This document shows positions 56,353 to 64,000 of a stretch of 64,000 nt of DNA, one piece after another; position 1 is the stretch's first letter, and each line of letters starts with the position of its first letter. Both the position numbers and the translations under genes were made by a program. The notes under the pieces were generated by a model. That model made no database searches. It saw nothing but the letters and a program-made list of their open reading frames with translations, and was not told the DNA's origin. This DNA is from Acinetobacter wuhouensis (GTDB lineage: Bacteria > Pseudomonadota > Gammaproteobacteria > Pseudomonadales > Moraxellaceae): positions 1,054,001 to 1,118,000 of the forward strand of contig NZ_CP031716.1 in the NCBI RefSeq assembly GCF_001696605.3. Direction: 5' to 3'.

Positions 56353-57864
56353 ATGAAACATACTTTAAAAACCATCCCATACATGATGCTTCTGCTTACA
56401 GCGTCGATTTCTTCAAGTGCTTTGTATGCTGCGGACACCACAGTTACACCGACGAAAAGCGTTATATTCTTTTTAGGCGATGGCATGGGACCAACCACAG
56501 TGACAGCAAGTCGTATTTATGCTGTGGGGGAAAATGGTAAACTGGCCATGGACCGCATGAAGCACGCAGCACGGATTAAAACCTATTCTGAGGATGGTCA
56601 AACCACAGATAGCGCTCCCTCTATGGGCGCCTATATGACTGGGCAGAAAAATAAAAATGAAGTGATTGCCATGACAACAGGAACGGTTGCGGTCGAACCT
56701 GAAGAAGGAAAATTGCCGAATGGCAAAAGCTTAGCGAAAGCCATCAATCGTTGTCCAGAACAGGGCAGTAGTATGGTCGCAGGGATGCCTGCGTTAAGTA
56801 TTTTAGAACTGGCAAAAAAGCAGGGTAAAGCGGTTGGCGTAGTGACGACGACCGAACTCACCCATGCCACACCTGCGGCAACCTATGCACATATCTGTCA
56901 CCGTGATGCGCAATACGATATCGCGCTTCAAGCTGTTCCAAAAGGTAAAGCTTATAATCCAAACTTATTGGATGGCATTAATGTCCTTATGGGAGGCGGC
57001 TTAAATCATTGGACGCCTTATGATGCAGTCTCTAACCCCAAAGGGCGCTTGGATGGTCGTGATTTATTGGCAGAGTTTAAACAGCAGGGTTATCAAACCG
57101 TTTTAAGCCAAAGTGATTTGGCACAGACGGTCAATACTCAGAAAATTTTCGGCGTATTCTCCACACAGTCGCATTTAAATTTTGATTTGGACCGACTCAA
57201 GAAGAATATAGAGACTGAACCGAGTCTGGCGGCGATGACCAGTAAAGCGATTGATGCACTGCAAGCACAGAGTCATGGACAAGGCTATTTCTTGATGGTT
57301 GAGGGTGGGCGTATTGACCATGCGCTACATGCCAATAATGCCAAACGGGCATTGCAGGAAACCAAGGCATTTAATGATGCAATTCAAACTGCACTGGATA
57401 AAGTGGATTTGAGCAATACCTTGATTGTAGTGACGGCAGACCATGACCATGTGATGACCTTTAATGGTTATGCCGCACGAACGGGTCAAACGACGGAAAC
57501 TAATCCAGGTATTTTGGGGCTGAGCTATGACTATAATATTGCAAAAGAGCAAAATGCTTACAGCAAAGTGCTGGCTGATGGCCAAGTACATAATCCATAC
57601 CGCGATGTAAATGGGGCAACAGGAACGACGCTTGTTTTTGGAAATGGTACGGGTAAACGTTTAGATATTCGTGACAGTATTAGCAACGAGCAAGCCTTTG
57701 CTGACGACTATAAACAAGAAGTCGGGGTACAACTGACGAAAAGCGAAACACATGGCGGCGGAGATGTGATGCTGTTTGCTGAAGGAAAGAATTCAAATCT
57801 ATTCAAAGGCACACAAGAAAATACATGGGTATTTGAGCAATTGAAAAAGGCGTTTGGATTCTAA
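56353..57864 (+). CDS. phoA: Alkaline phosphatase, PhoA family, periplasmic (copy 2)
   Basis: The protein has 503 residues. Its signal peptide is of the ordinary type (cleaved after ALYA before ADTT), so the two paralogues differ in location: one lipid-anchored, one soluble. The motifs FFLGDGMGPT, TDSAPSMGAY, GGRIDHALH, TADHDH and ETHGGGDV are all kept. It overlaps the next gene by one base. Confidence 0.92.
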   Translation: MKHTLKTIPYMMLLLTASISSSALYAADTTVTPTKSVIFFLGDGMGPTTVTASRIYAVGENGKLAMDRMKHAARIKTYSEDGQTTDSAPSMGAYMTGQKNKNEVIAMTTGTVAVEPEEGKLPNGKSLAKAINRCPEQGSSMVAGMPALSILELAKKQGKAVGVVTTTELTHATPAATYAHICHRDAQYDIALQAVPKGKAYNPNLLDGINVLMGGGLNHWTPYDAVSNPKGRLDGRDLLAEFKQQGYQTVLSQSDLAQTVNTQKIFGVFSTQSHLNFDLDRLKKNIETEPSLAAMTSKAIDALQAQSHGQGYFLMVEGGRIDHALHANNAKRALQETKAFNDAIQTALDKVDLSNTLIVVTADHDHVMTFNGYAARTGQTTETNPGILGLSYDYNIAKEQNAYSKVLADGQVHNPYRDVNGATGTTLVFGNGTGKRLDIRDSISNEQAFADDYKQEVGVQLTKSETHGGGDVMLFAEGKNSNLFKGTQENTWVFEQLKKAFGF

Positions 57865-58589
57865 TGGATACAAGATTTATACGGCCGTTCAAATTCAAAA
57901 TGAAATTCTTAGCATTGTCTTTCAGTTTGCTCAGTCCATGGGTATGGTCGGCCGATGAATATCGTATTGATTATCAGATTGAACGGTTGGATGCCAATGG
58001 GGTCACGACCATTCAAAAATACAGTGAGAAAATAATTCGAGATGAGCAAAATATTTGGATTGAACGTTTAAACACACAAACGCATGCTGACGAAGCCCAG
58101 ACACATAGCAACGCTCATGTGTCTGCCAAAACAGACACCCATGAGCATGTGAGTTTTGACAGTGCAATTCAGTGGATGCAGCGCAAAGATGTAGTCGGGC
58201 AAGCAAACGTAGAAAGTCCGTTTCAGCGTTTTTATATTTTGCCAGATGAAAAAATGCGGGTGCAATTGCAGGATGTCGATCAAGAAATGCTAGGGATGAA
58301 AAACTGTTGGCGCTGTGAATATAGTTTGATTCATCCTGACATTTTAAAGCGAGCACAATTGATTCAACGTGATCCGAAGTTAGCGCATTATCAAATACGC
58401 AGTGCTGGGCAAACGTTGAATATTATATGGAGTGAACAGGATCAACTGGTTCAAAAATATGAATTGCTCAAACCGACCTCAGGCTATGCCAAAACCTTTA
58501 CCGTGCGCAAAATTGGCCAACATGTTGCTACACCTTGGACACAAACAGAAAAATACAGCGAACGTGACTATGCGGACTTTAGTGATTAG
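57864..58589 (+). CDS. Exported hypothetical protein in the phosphatase operon
   Basis: The protein has 241 residues. Its ATG overlaps the phosphatase TAA (TAATG). An inner ATG at 57900 would give a tidier signal peptide (MKFLALSFSLLSPWVWSA). A His/Thr-rich stretch (TQTHADEAQTHSNAHVSA, about 70-95) could bind metal, perhaps Zn2+ for the neighbouring phosphatases; this is inference. A CWRC pair lies near residue 150. The family is not recognised. Confidence 0.7.
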   Translation: MDTRFIRPFKFKMKFLALSFSLLSPWVWSADEYRIDYQIERLDANGVTTIQKYSEKIIRDEQNIWIERLNTQTHADEAQTHSNAHVSAKTDTHEHVSFDSAIQWMQRKDVVGQANVESPFQRFYILPDEKMRVQLQDVDQEMLGMKNCWRCEYSLIHPDILKRAQLIQRDPKLAHYQIRSAGQTLNIIWSEQDQLVQKYELLKPTSGYAKTFTVRKIGQHVATPWTQTEKYSERDYADFSD

Positions 58590-58662
58590 CCGATGAGTTT
58601 TTGACTTTTAATTTCGACGTTACAATAGAAATACCCGTGATTTTTTTGGGAAAAATAAGCGC

Positions 58663-59664
58663 TTAGGACTGTGCCGCTTGTACGGTTAAACCACTCCACC
58701 GCTTAAACGCACGTCGAAAATTAGTGGCATCGTTAATTTGTAAATACTGAGAAATCTGTTCAGTTTTAAAACCATGTACACGATATAAAATGATGGCAGT
58801 ATGCAAACGACTTTGATCGAGTTGCGCCTGAAAATGGGTCTGATGCTTTTTCAGTTTACGTTTTAAGGTGGCAGAACTCATTTGAAAATAGTCAGCGGTT
58901 TGTTCAAGTTGAATATTATTTTGAATATTCTGCATTAAATATTGGTGCAAACTGAGCAAAAAACTCTGTTGAATATTTTGAGCTGTCATTTCTTTCAGTG
59001 CATGTTGATAACTGATTGCAGCTAAGGTCGAAGAGGCATTGGGAAGTTTTTCATGGACCAAGTCACGAGGTAGGCTCATCATGTTGATCGGGCGATTAAA
59101 CTCTAAAGCACTGCCTAAATGCGTCCAATATTGTTCAATATAATCCGGTTCAGAAAAATTAAATTCGAATTTCCACGCTAACTTGGTTTGATACAGTTGA
59201 CGGCTAAACGCTTGTATTGCACTCATTGCACTTTCGATTAAAAAGCGATTTTCAAGCTTGTTTTCATCTAACCAATAAATATGAATATGGCTTTGACTAT
59301 ACATGAGTCGAGGGCATAACCATGGTGAAACGGACGCGGAAAATTCTAAATAACGGCTAAGCGCCTCATCGAAGGTCGATGCATAAAGCATGGATTTAAT
59401 GGCGTCATTAAAGGGAGTGGTTAAACTGCGCTGACCAAATAAGAAACTGATGTCCTGATTGCGAAAACACTGTTCAGCATTTTTTAAAACCTGTTGTAAC
59501 TGTTGTTGACTAATTAGTTTTTGCCCTGAAAAAATATCTTCTAAGAAAATACTACTGCCACTGAGCAGGACGTGATGTTCGACTTCATGACTCGCTGCCA
59601 AATCAATTAAAATAGACAATTGATGATGCGCAGGAATGTAGTTGTAGTCGCATTCAAAGCTCAT
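58663..59664 (-). CDS. AraC-family transcriptional regulator
   Basis: The protein has 333 residues. The N-terminal ligand domain resembles the arabinose-binding-domain type of OruR/ArgR-like AraC members. The C-terminal double HTH (about 240-330) contains QTADYFQMSSATLKRKLKKH and DATNFRRAFKRWSGLT. It converges on the phosphatase operon and overlaps the upstream GGDEF gene by 4 bp. Confidence 0.88.
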   Translation of the reverse strand: MSFECDYNYIPAHHQLSILIDLAASHEVEHHVLLSGSSIFLEDIFSGQKLISQQQLQQVLKNAEQCFRNQDISFLFGQRSLTTPFNDAIKSMLYASTFDEALSRYLEFSASVSPWLCPRLMYSQSHIHIYWLDENKLENRFLIESAMSAIQAFSRQLYQTKLAWKFEFNFSEPDYIEQYWTHLGSALEFNRPINMMSLPRDLVHEKLPNASSTLAAISYQHALKEMTAQNIQQSFLLSLHQYLMQNIQNNIQLEQTADYFQMSSATLKRKLKKHQTHFQAQLDQSRLHTAIILYRVHGFKTEQISQYLQINDATNFRRAFKRWSGLTVQAAQS

Positions 59665-60587
59665 ACCATGACTCGCTTCGGCGAATAGTACTGCTTCACT
59701 TGGAGCAATTGCTGATTTAAGGCACTCAAGAGTTGTTGGGCAGTTTGGTATTGTCCGACAGCGCAGCAGGTCGTGAGTGCATTTAGAGGAATGTGCATAG
59801 ACTGATCACGTTGATAATATGCACTGACCATAAGCATGCGTTCAAGTTGAGCAGCCATTTTTTCAGCCTGTTGTAGCTTAGTCTCTGGTAACAGCATAAT
59901 AAAACGATCTCCTGCGAAGCGGCAGAGCAGGTCATGTGGTCGTAAGTTTAAGCTAATCAATTGTGAAACATGCTGTAAAATAGATGTGCCTTCATCAAAG
60001 CCATGTGTTTGATTAATCTGATTAAAATTATGCATATCTAACAATATGACGGACATATCGCTGGGTTCATGCAAGTTTTGCTCAATTGCAGCTTTGAGCT
60101 GTGTTTTAAAATAATGAGCATCGGCCAAAGGGGTGAGTCCATCGAATAAGCGATGATCCCGATAAATACGTTCTCGTTTTTGCATGTGTTTAGAAATCGC
60201 CAGTTCTTCTTGATGCCAAAAATAAATCCCGATGGTAAATAGGCACAGTCCAATTGGAAAAGGAATGGACTCAAGCCATGCATCCCATATGATTTCTTTA
60301 GGCAGACGAATAAATTCATCTAAACTGTCCATCCACATATGGAAAAAAATAAAGCACAGTCCATAAAAGATATAATTAGTTACACGACCCAAAGGACGGC
60401 TTTTAATAATAAAGAAAATCCAGATGCCAATAAAAACAGTTGCCCCTCCTTCACCTAAAATATCGACCCAGTTCCATTCAGCGAATGATTTGACCTGACC
60501 AAGCAGAATAAATAGCCATAGAGATAAACTACAGGCAATCGCTATACAACATAGAGGCCAGCGGTAGTAAGCAAAGTATTTAGGCAT
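59661..60587 (-). CDS. Membrane GGDEF-like protein with degenerate signature
   Basis: The protein has 308 residues. About four to five membrane helices (10-130) lead to a GGDEF-type domain (about 145-300) starting DGLTPLADAHYF and LLDMHNFNQINQTHGFDEG. The active-site loop reads RFAGDRF instead of R-GGDEF, so the two glycine/glutamate catalytic positions are altered; cyclic di-GMP synthesis is unlikely. A receptor or scaffold role is possible. It is co-transcribed with the AraC gene. Confidence 0.85.
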   Translation of the reverse strand: MPKYFAYYRWPLCCIAIACSLSLWLFILLGQVKSFAEWNWVDILGEGGATVFIGIWIFFIIKSRPLGRVTNYIFYGLCFIFFHMWMDSLDEFIRLPKEIIWDAWLESIPFPIGLCLFTIGIYFWHQEELAISKHMQKRERIYRDHRLFDGLTPLADAHYFKTQLKAAIEQNLHEPSDMSVILLDMHNFNQINQTHGFDEGTSILQHVSQLISLNLRPHDLLCRFAGDRFIMLLPETKLQQAEKMAAQLERMLMVSAYYQRDQSMHIPLNALTTCCAVGQYQTAQQLLSALNQQLLQVKQYYSPKRVMV

Positions 60588-60835
60588 AGCATTTGGGAAA
60601 TGATTTATTTTCGCCCAAGCTAAACAGATTCAGATGACAGTTTCATGGCAAGGGCTGGAGTCAAAACAGATCAGACTATTTTTAATTCTGGTCGAGAGAA
60701 ATACTGAAAAACCCTGCCTTTAAGGTGAATATGCATCATTCTGTCAGCTAAAAAAATTCTCTGTGCAGATCAAATCAGCTCATTAATTCAAAAGAAAGCC
60801 TCGAAAACCTGCAAATTGAAGGGTTTAAATTTTGA

Positions 60836-60853
60836 CTGTCACATCATGTTCAC
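60836..60853 (+). promoter_or_regulatory. Candidate Pho box upstream of the TonB receptor
   Basis: CTGTCAC-ATCA-TGTTCAC: two 7-mers close to CTGTCAT with the 4-bp spacing of PhoB sites. It lies 57 bp before the receptor start. The rest of 60588-60910 has no gene. A weaker match (ATGTCAT-4-CTTAAAT) lies at 54661-54678 before the first alkaline phosphatase gene. Confidence 0.55.
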
Positions 60854-60910
60854 ATTCAGTTTTTATTGTGCCTCCAAACCATGCCACTTTGGCTTGAGGG
60901 GATACACAAA

Positions 60911-63397
60911 ATGAAAAATGCGAATAACCGTTCAGTGAGAAATAAACGTGCGGCTTTCCAGCTCAGCACACTGGTCCTGTCAATGCTCAGCATGACTCAA
61001 CTGTATGCTGACGATAATGCAGTGGAATATGTACAGGTCATTGGTCAAGCCGCAAGTATGGATAAAGCACTCAAAGAACAGAAACGTGCTGACCAGATCA
61101 GTAGTGTGGTACATGCTGATGGCATAGGACAGTTACCCGATGACAATGCAGCAGAAGCTCTGCAACGGATACCAGGGGTTTCTACAGAGCGTGATCAGGG
61201 TGAAGGACGTTTTGTTTCAGTTCGTGGTTTAGGGGCAGACCTGAATGCAGTGACCATCAATGGTACTTTGGTTCCTGCGCCTGAAAGTGACCGCCGTGGC
61301 GTGGCACTGGATGTTTTGCCCTCAGAGCTGGTGCAGTCTTTGGCTGTGGTGAAAACACTGACACCTGATATGGATGCCAATTCATTGGGTGGTACGGTTC
61401 AGGTCGAAAGTTTATCGGCCTTTGACCATGACGGTTTGTTTTATACAGGAACGGTTGAAGGTGGTTATGATGAAAAACGGGAAAAATATAGCCCGAAAGC
61501 ATCTGGTGCCATCAGTAACCGTTTCAGTGTCGGTGAGGGAAAAGATAATCTTGGGGTAGCACTGGCACTCAGTTATCAAAACCGAAAATTTGGCTCAGAC
61601 AATGTCGAGACAGGTGGTGCCTGGGATGGCGATGCACTTGAAGAAACTGCAATGCGTCAGTATGACATTGAGCGTGAACGTATCGGTGCGGGTTTAAACT
61701 TTGACTACCGCCCGAATGACACAGGCGAATACTATTTAAGAACTCTATACAGTCGTTTTAAAGATACCGAATCGCGTCAGGAAGTGTCTGCTGAATTTGC
61801 CGATCCACAACTTGCAGGGCAACAGGGTGATGCCGAAGCCGCTCGTGCTTTAAAAAGCCGTGTCGAAACGCAGGAAATACAGTCTTTTGTTCTAGGCGGC
61901 AAACAAGGTTTTGGCACATGGACGGTAGAAGGTCAGCTTGGTTATAGCGAAGCATCGGAAGAAAATCCAGGTGGTATTTCTGGAGCAAAATATAAAGGTG
62001 AGTTCAGCAATGTCGGTTTTAACAGTACCCAAAAACCTGTTATTTCCGCGGATCAGGATTTTTATGATGCTGCCAACTATGAGCTGGATTCGGTGTCATG
62101 GGAAAAGTCTAAAACCACCGATAAAGAATACAACGGTAAATTAGACTTTTTAAAAGACTATATGCTGGGAAATTATGCTGCTGCATTGAAGTTCGGTGGC
62201 AAGATCAGTCAGCGTGAAAAAACCAGTAATACTGATGAGTGGGAGTATGAAGATCTAAGTACATCCGGTTCAGACTTTAATCACAACAGTCATTATGAAC
62301 TGGGTCAGTTTGGTCCCACGATCAATGAAAATGCCATCAAAGACAAAATCAGCGGATTAAATCCAAACGACTATGTTGTTGCAGACGGCTCAATCATTAA
62401 CGATTTTAAGTCGAATGAAGACATTCAGGCAGCTTATGTCATGAATACGGTTGATTTTGATCAACTGCGTGTAATTGCGGGTCTGCGTTATGAAAACACC
62501 AGTTTTGAAGCACGTGGGTTTGAGTTTAATGATGATGTGATTACTGCAACCAGATATGAAAATGACTATGATCACTGGTTGCCAAGCTTACATTTGCGCT
62601 ATCAGCTGGCAGATAACGCTTATCTTCGTGCGGCATGGACGAACAGTGTCGTGCGACCAAATTTCGCACAAAGTGCGCCAGGTGTTTATATAGATGGTGA
62701 TGAAGCAGAATTTGGTAATCCAATGCTGAAGCCACTTGAGTCTTCCAATTTTGACTTAGGGGTAGAAAAGTATTTTGGCAAAGCCAGCATGGTGAGCTTC
62801 TATGCATTCTATAAAGATATTGATCACTTTATTTACAGTACCAATATTGCAGGTACGGGGCAGTGGGCTGACTTTGATGAGGCAATTACCTATAAAAATG
62901 GTAATCAAGCCAAACTGTATGGAATGGAGTTTGCTTACTCGCAAAAGTTCGAGCATTTAAGTGCGCCATGGAATGGTCTTCTGTTAGGTTTCAATACCAC
63001 ATTCAGCAAGTCAGAAGCAGATATTGATTCAATGAAAGATGGTGAGTTGTTGAGCCGTCGTATTCATATGCCAAATCAATCAGATATTGTGGGCAATGCC
63101 ATGATTGGCTGGGAAAATGAACGCTTTGGTGTCCGTCTTTCAGCAAACTATAAATCAAATTATTTATATGAACTGGGTGACATTGATACACCTGAAAAAG
63201 ACATCTATACCGATGATCAGGTATTCCTCGATTTGAGTAGCTATGTGAATTTATCGAAAAACTTACAGCTTAAGTTTGATGTGCAAAATATCACGGATGA
63301 ACACTATTACAACTATGCGGGTTCTAAAGCTCATAACTCGCAATATGAAGAATATGGTCCAGCCTACAAACTGGCACTGACTTATACCCACTTTTAA
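60911..63397 (+). CDS. TonB-dependent outer-membrane receptor
   Basis: The protein has 828 residues from ATG 60911; an upstream GTG in frame gives no signal peptide at its start. The signal peptide ends near QLYA. A TonB-box-like VEYVQVIGQ follows, then the plug domain (about 55-160, with DNAAEALQRIPGVS and RGLGADLNAVTING) and the 22-strand barrel ending in the expected terminal Phe (LTYTHF). It imports a large substrate across the outer membrane. Its place before a phytase-like gene and behind a Pho-box-like site suggests phytate or its products. Confidence 0.9.
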   Translation: MKNANNRSVRNKRAAFQLSTLVLSMLSMTQLYADDNAVEYVQVIGQAASMDKALKEQKRADQISSVVHADGIGQLPDDNAAEALQRIPGVSTERDQGEGRFVSVRGLGADLNAVTINGTLVPAPESDRRGVALDVLPSELVQSLAVVKTLTPDMDANSLGGTVQVESLSAFDHDGLFYTGTVEGGYDEKREKYSPKASGAISNRFSVGEGKDNLGVALALSYQNRKFGSDNVETGGAWDGDALEETAMRQYDIERERIGAGLNFDYRPNDTGEYYLRTLYSRFKDTESRQEVSAEFADPQLAGQQGDAEAARALKSRVETQEIQSFVLGGKQGFGTWTVEGQLGYSEASEENPGGISGAKYKGEFSNVGFNSTQKPVISADQDFYDAANYELDSVSWEKSKTTDKEYNGKLDFLKDYMLGNYAAALKFGGKISQREKTSNTDEWEYEDLSTSGSDFNHNSHYELGQFGPTINENAIKDKISGLNPNDYVVADGSIINDFKSNEDIQAAYVMNTVDFDQLRVIAGLRYENTSFEARGFEFNDDVITATRYENDYDHWLPSLHLRYQLADNAYLRAAWTNSVVRPNFAQSAPGVYIDGDEAEFGNPMLKPLESSNFDLGVEKYFGKASMVSFYAFYKDIDHFIYSTNIAGTGQWADFDEAITYKNGNQAKLYGMEFAYSQKFEHLSAPWNGLLLGFNTTFSKSEADIDSMKDGELLSRRIHMPNQSDIVGNAMIGWENERFGVRLSANYKSNYLYELGDIDTPEKDIYTDDQVFLDLSSYVNLSKNLQLKFDVQNITDEHYYNYAGSKAHNSQYEEYGPAYKLALTYTHF

Positions 63398-63477
63398 ACC
63401 GAATTAAATTTCAGTACTCAGGTTTTCTCTCCAGCAGAAAGCCTTGAGGATTTTTTTGCCAGATTTTGAGTATTTCT

Positions 63478-64000
63478 ATGAATGTTTCATTGTTTAAACT
63501 GTCTATTTTAAGCAGTTGTTTGCTGCTGTTGACTGCATGTAGTCAACATAACATGCCTCAAGCTACACAGGGCAGTCATCCGCTCACATCCGCGGAAGTG
63601 CAGATTGACCTGCCGAGCGAACCTAAGCTGCAATTGCGTGAATTCGAAACGGATGAGGCGAAAACTGAGGATGTGCAATGGTTGAGCTTGAGTGAATGGC
63701 CTGAAGTCTCAGTTTTACTGAGTAGTAAGAACAAAGGACTACAGTTTTTAGATAGTGAACAGGCTGTACTTCATCAGATTCAGGGTCAGTTTGGACGCTT
63801 TGATTATCGGATCGGTTCGGAGCATTTATTGATTGCTGCATCGGATTTGCAACAACAGCAAATTCAACTGATGAGCATGAATTTAAAAAATAAAGCATGG
63901 GATAAACCAGGATTCATTCCAAAACGCTCATTTAAGTCTGAGGATGTCTGTCTGTATACCGATGTTCAAGGGCTGAGTTTTGCTTTTTTAGTGGGTGAGG
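63478..64000 (+). CDS. Phytase-like lipoprotein (3' end outside window)
   Basis: ATG 63478 opens 174 codons up to the right edge. The lipobox LLTAC (Cys 21) gives a lipid anchor. The segment from about residue 75 (VSVLLSSKNKGLQFLD, GQFGRFDYRIG, LLIAASD, EDVCLYTDVQGLSFAFLVGE) follows the blade pattern of beta-propeller phytases. It would release phosphate from phytate. It lies 80 bp after the TonB receptor in the same direction, a pairing known from other proteobacteria. Confidence 0.75.
   Translation, partial: MNVSLFKLSILSSCLLLLTACSQHNMPQATQGSHPLTSAEVQIDLPSEPKLQLREFETDEAKTEDVQWLSLSEWPEVSVLLSSKNKGLQFLDSEQAVLHQIQGQFGRFDYRIGSEHLLIAASDLQQQQIQLMSMNLKNKAWDKPGFIPKRSFKSEDVCLYTDVQGLSFAFLVGE

Overview
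The window looks like an Acinetobacter chromosome carrying one large accessory island. Support for the genus is by recognition only: an AT-rich genome, a giant Ig-repeat adhesin with a type I secretion tail, an AdeT-like solute-binding protein, and core genes (rnt-pyrC, htpX, ttcA, mltF, greB) in typical proteobacterial form. No species can be named from the sequence alone.

Layout. 1-6217: the 3' two thirds or so of a huge Bap-like adhesin whose start lies left of the window. 6.5-24.2 kb: ordinary chromosome. It holds a solute-binding protein, a YiiX-like cysteine hydrolase, two paralogous amino-acid permeases interleaved with four near-identical tRNA-Glu genes, RNase T and dihydroorotase, an L,D-transpeptidase, a DUF4112 membrane protein, HtpX, two lytic transglycosylases, TtcA, an SCP2-like protein and GreB. 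A tRNA-Ser(TGA) at 24302-24391 marks the end of this block.

24.4-54.5 kb: an accessory region built in layers. First come small exported proteins, then a DUF932 / YqaJ-exonuclease / metal-binding-protein trio. A Fic-YhfG toxin-antitoxin pair follows, split by an IS3-family element. Next is a complete type I restriction-modification operon (hsdM-hsdS-hsdR), a second mosaic copy of the YqaJ gene with a truncated copy of the metal-binding gene, and a zinc-hook AAA ATPase that resembles RloC/PrrC anticodon nucleases. A minus-strand satellite-like block follows (two unknown proteins, AlpA, and a YfjJ/inovirus-Gp2-like HxH protein). The last module is a single-chain SIR2-APAZ-short-Argonaute defence protein followed by a small protein with a PD-(D/E)XK-like motif. 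This module sits between two direct copies of a tyrosine-integrase 3' end. An IS3-family element with perfect 25-bp ends and a 3-bp target duplication interrupts the SIR2 domain; removing it restores one 1045-residue frame.

54.7-64 kb: phosphate scavenging. Two tandem PhoA-type alkaline phosphatases and an exported protein come first. A divergent AraC regulator and a membrane GGDEF-like protein with a degenerate signature follow. The block ends with a TonB-dependent receptor preceded by a Pho-box-like repeat and the start of a lipoprotein that resembles beta-propeller phytase, cut by the right edge. Together these read as a Pho-regulated module for taking phosphate from organic phosphate, possibly phytate.

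The most notable locus is the SIR2-Argonaute cassette with its nuclease-like neighbour, its integrase-remnant borders and its apparently recent IS disruption. In all, the window shows four candidate defence or toxin systems, two of them broken by insertion sequences.
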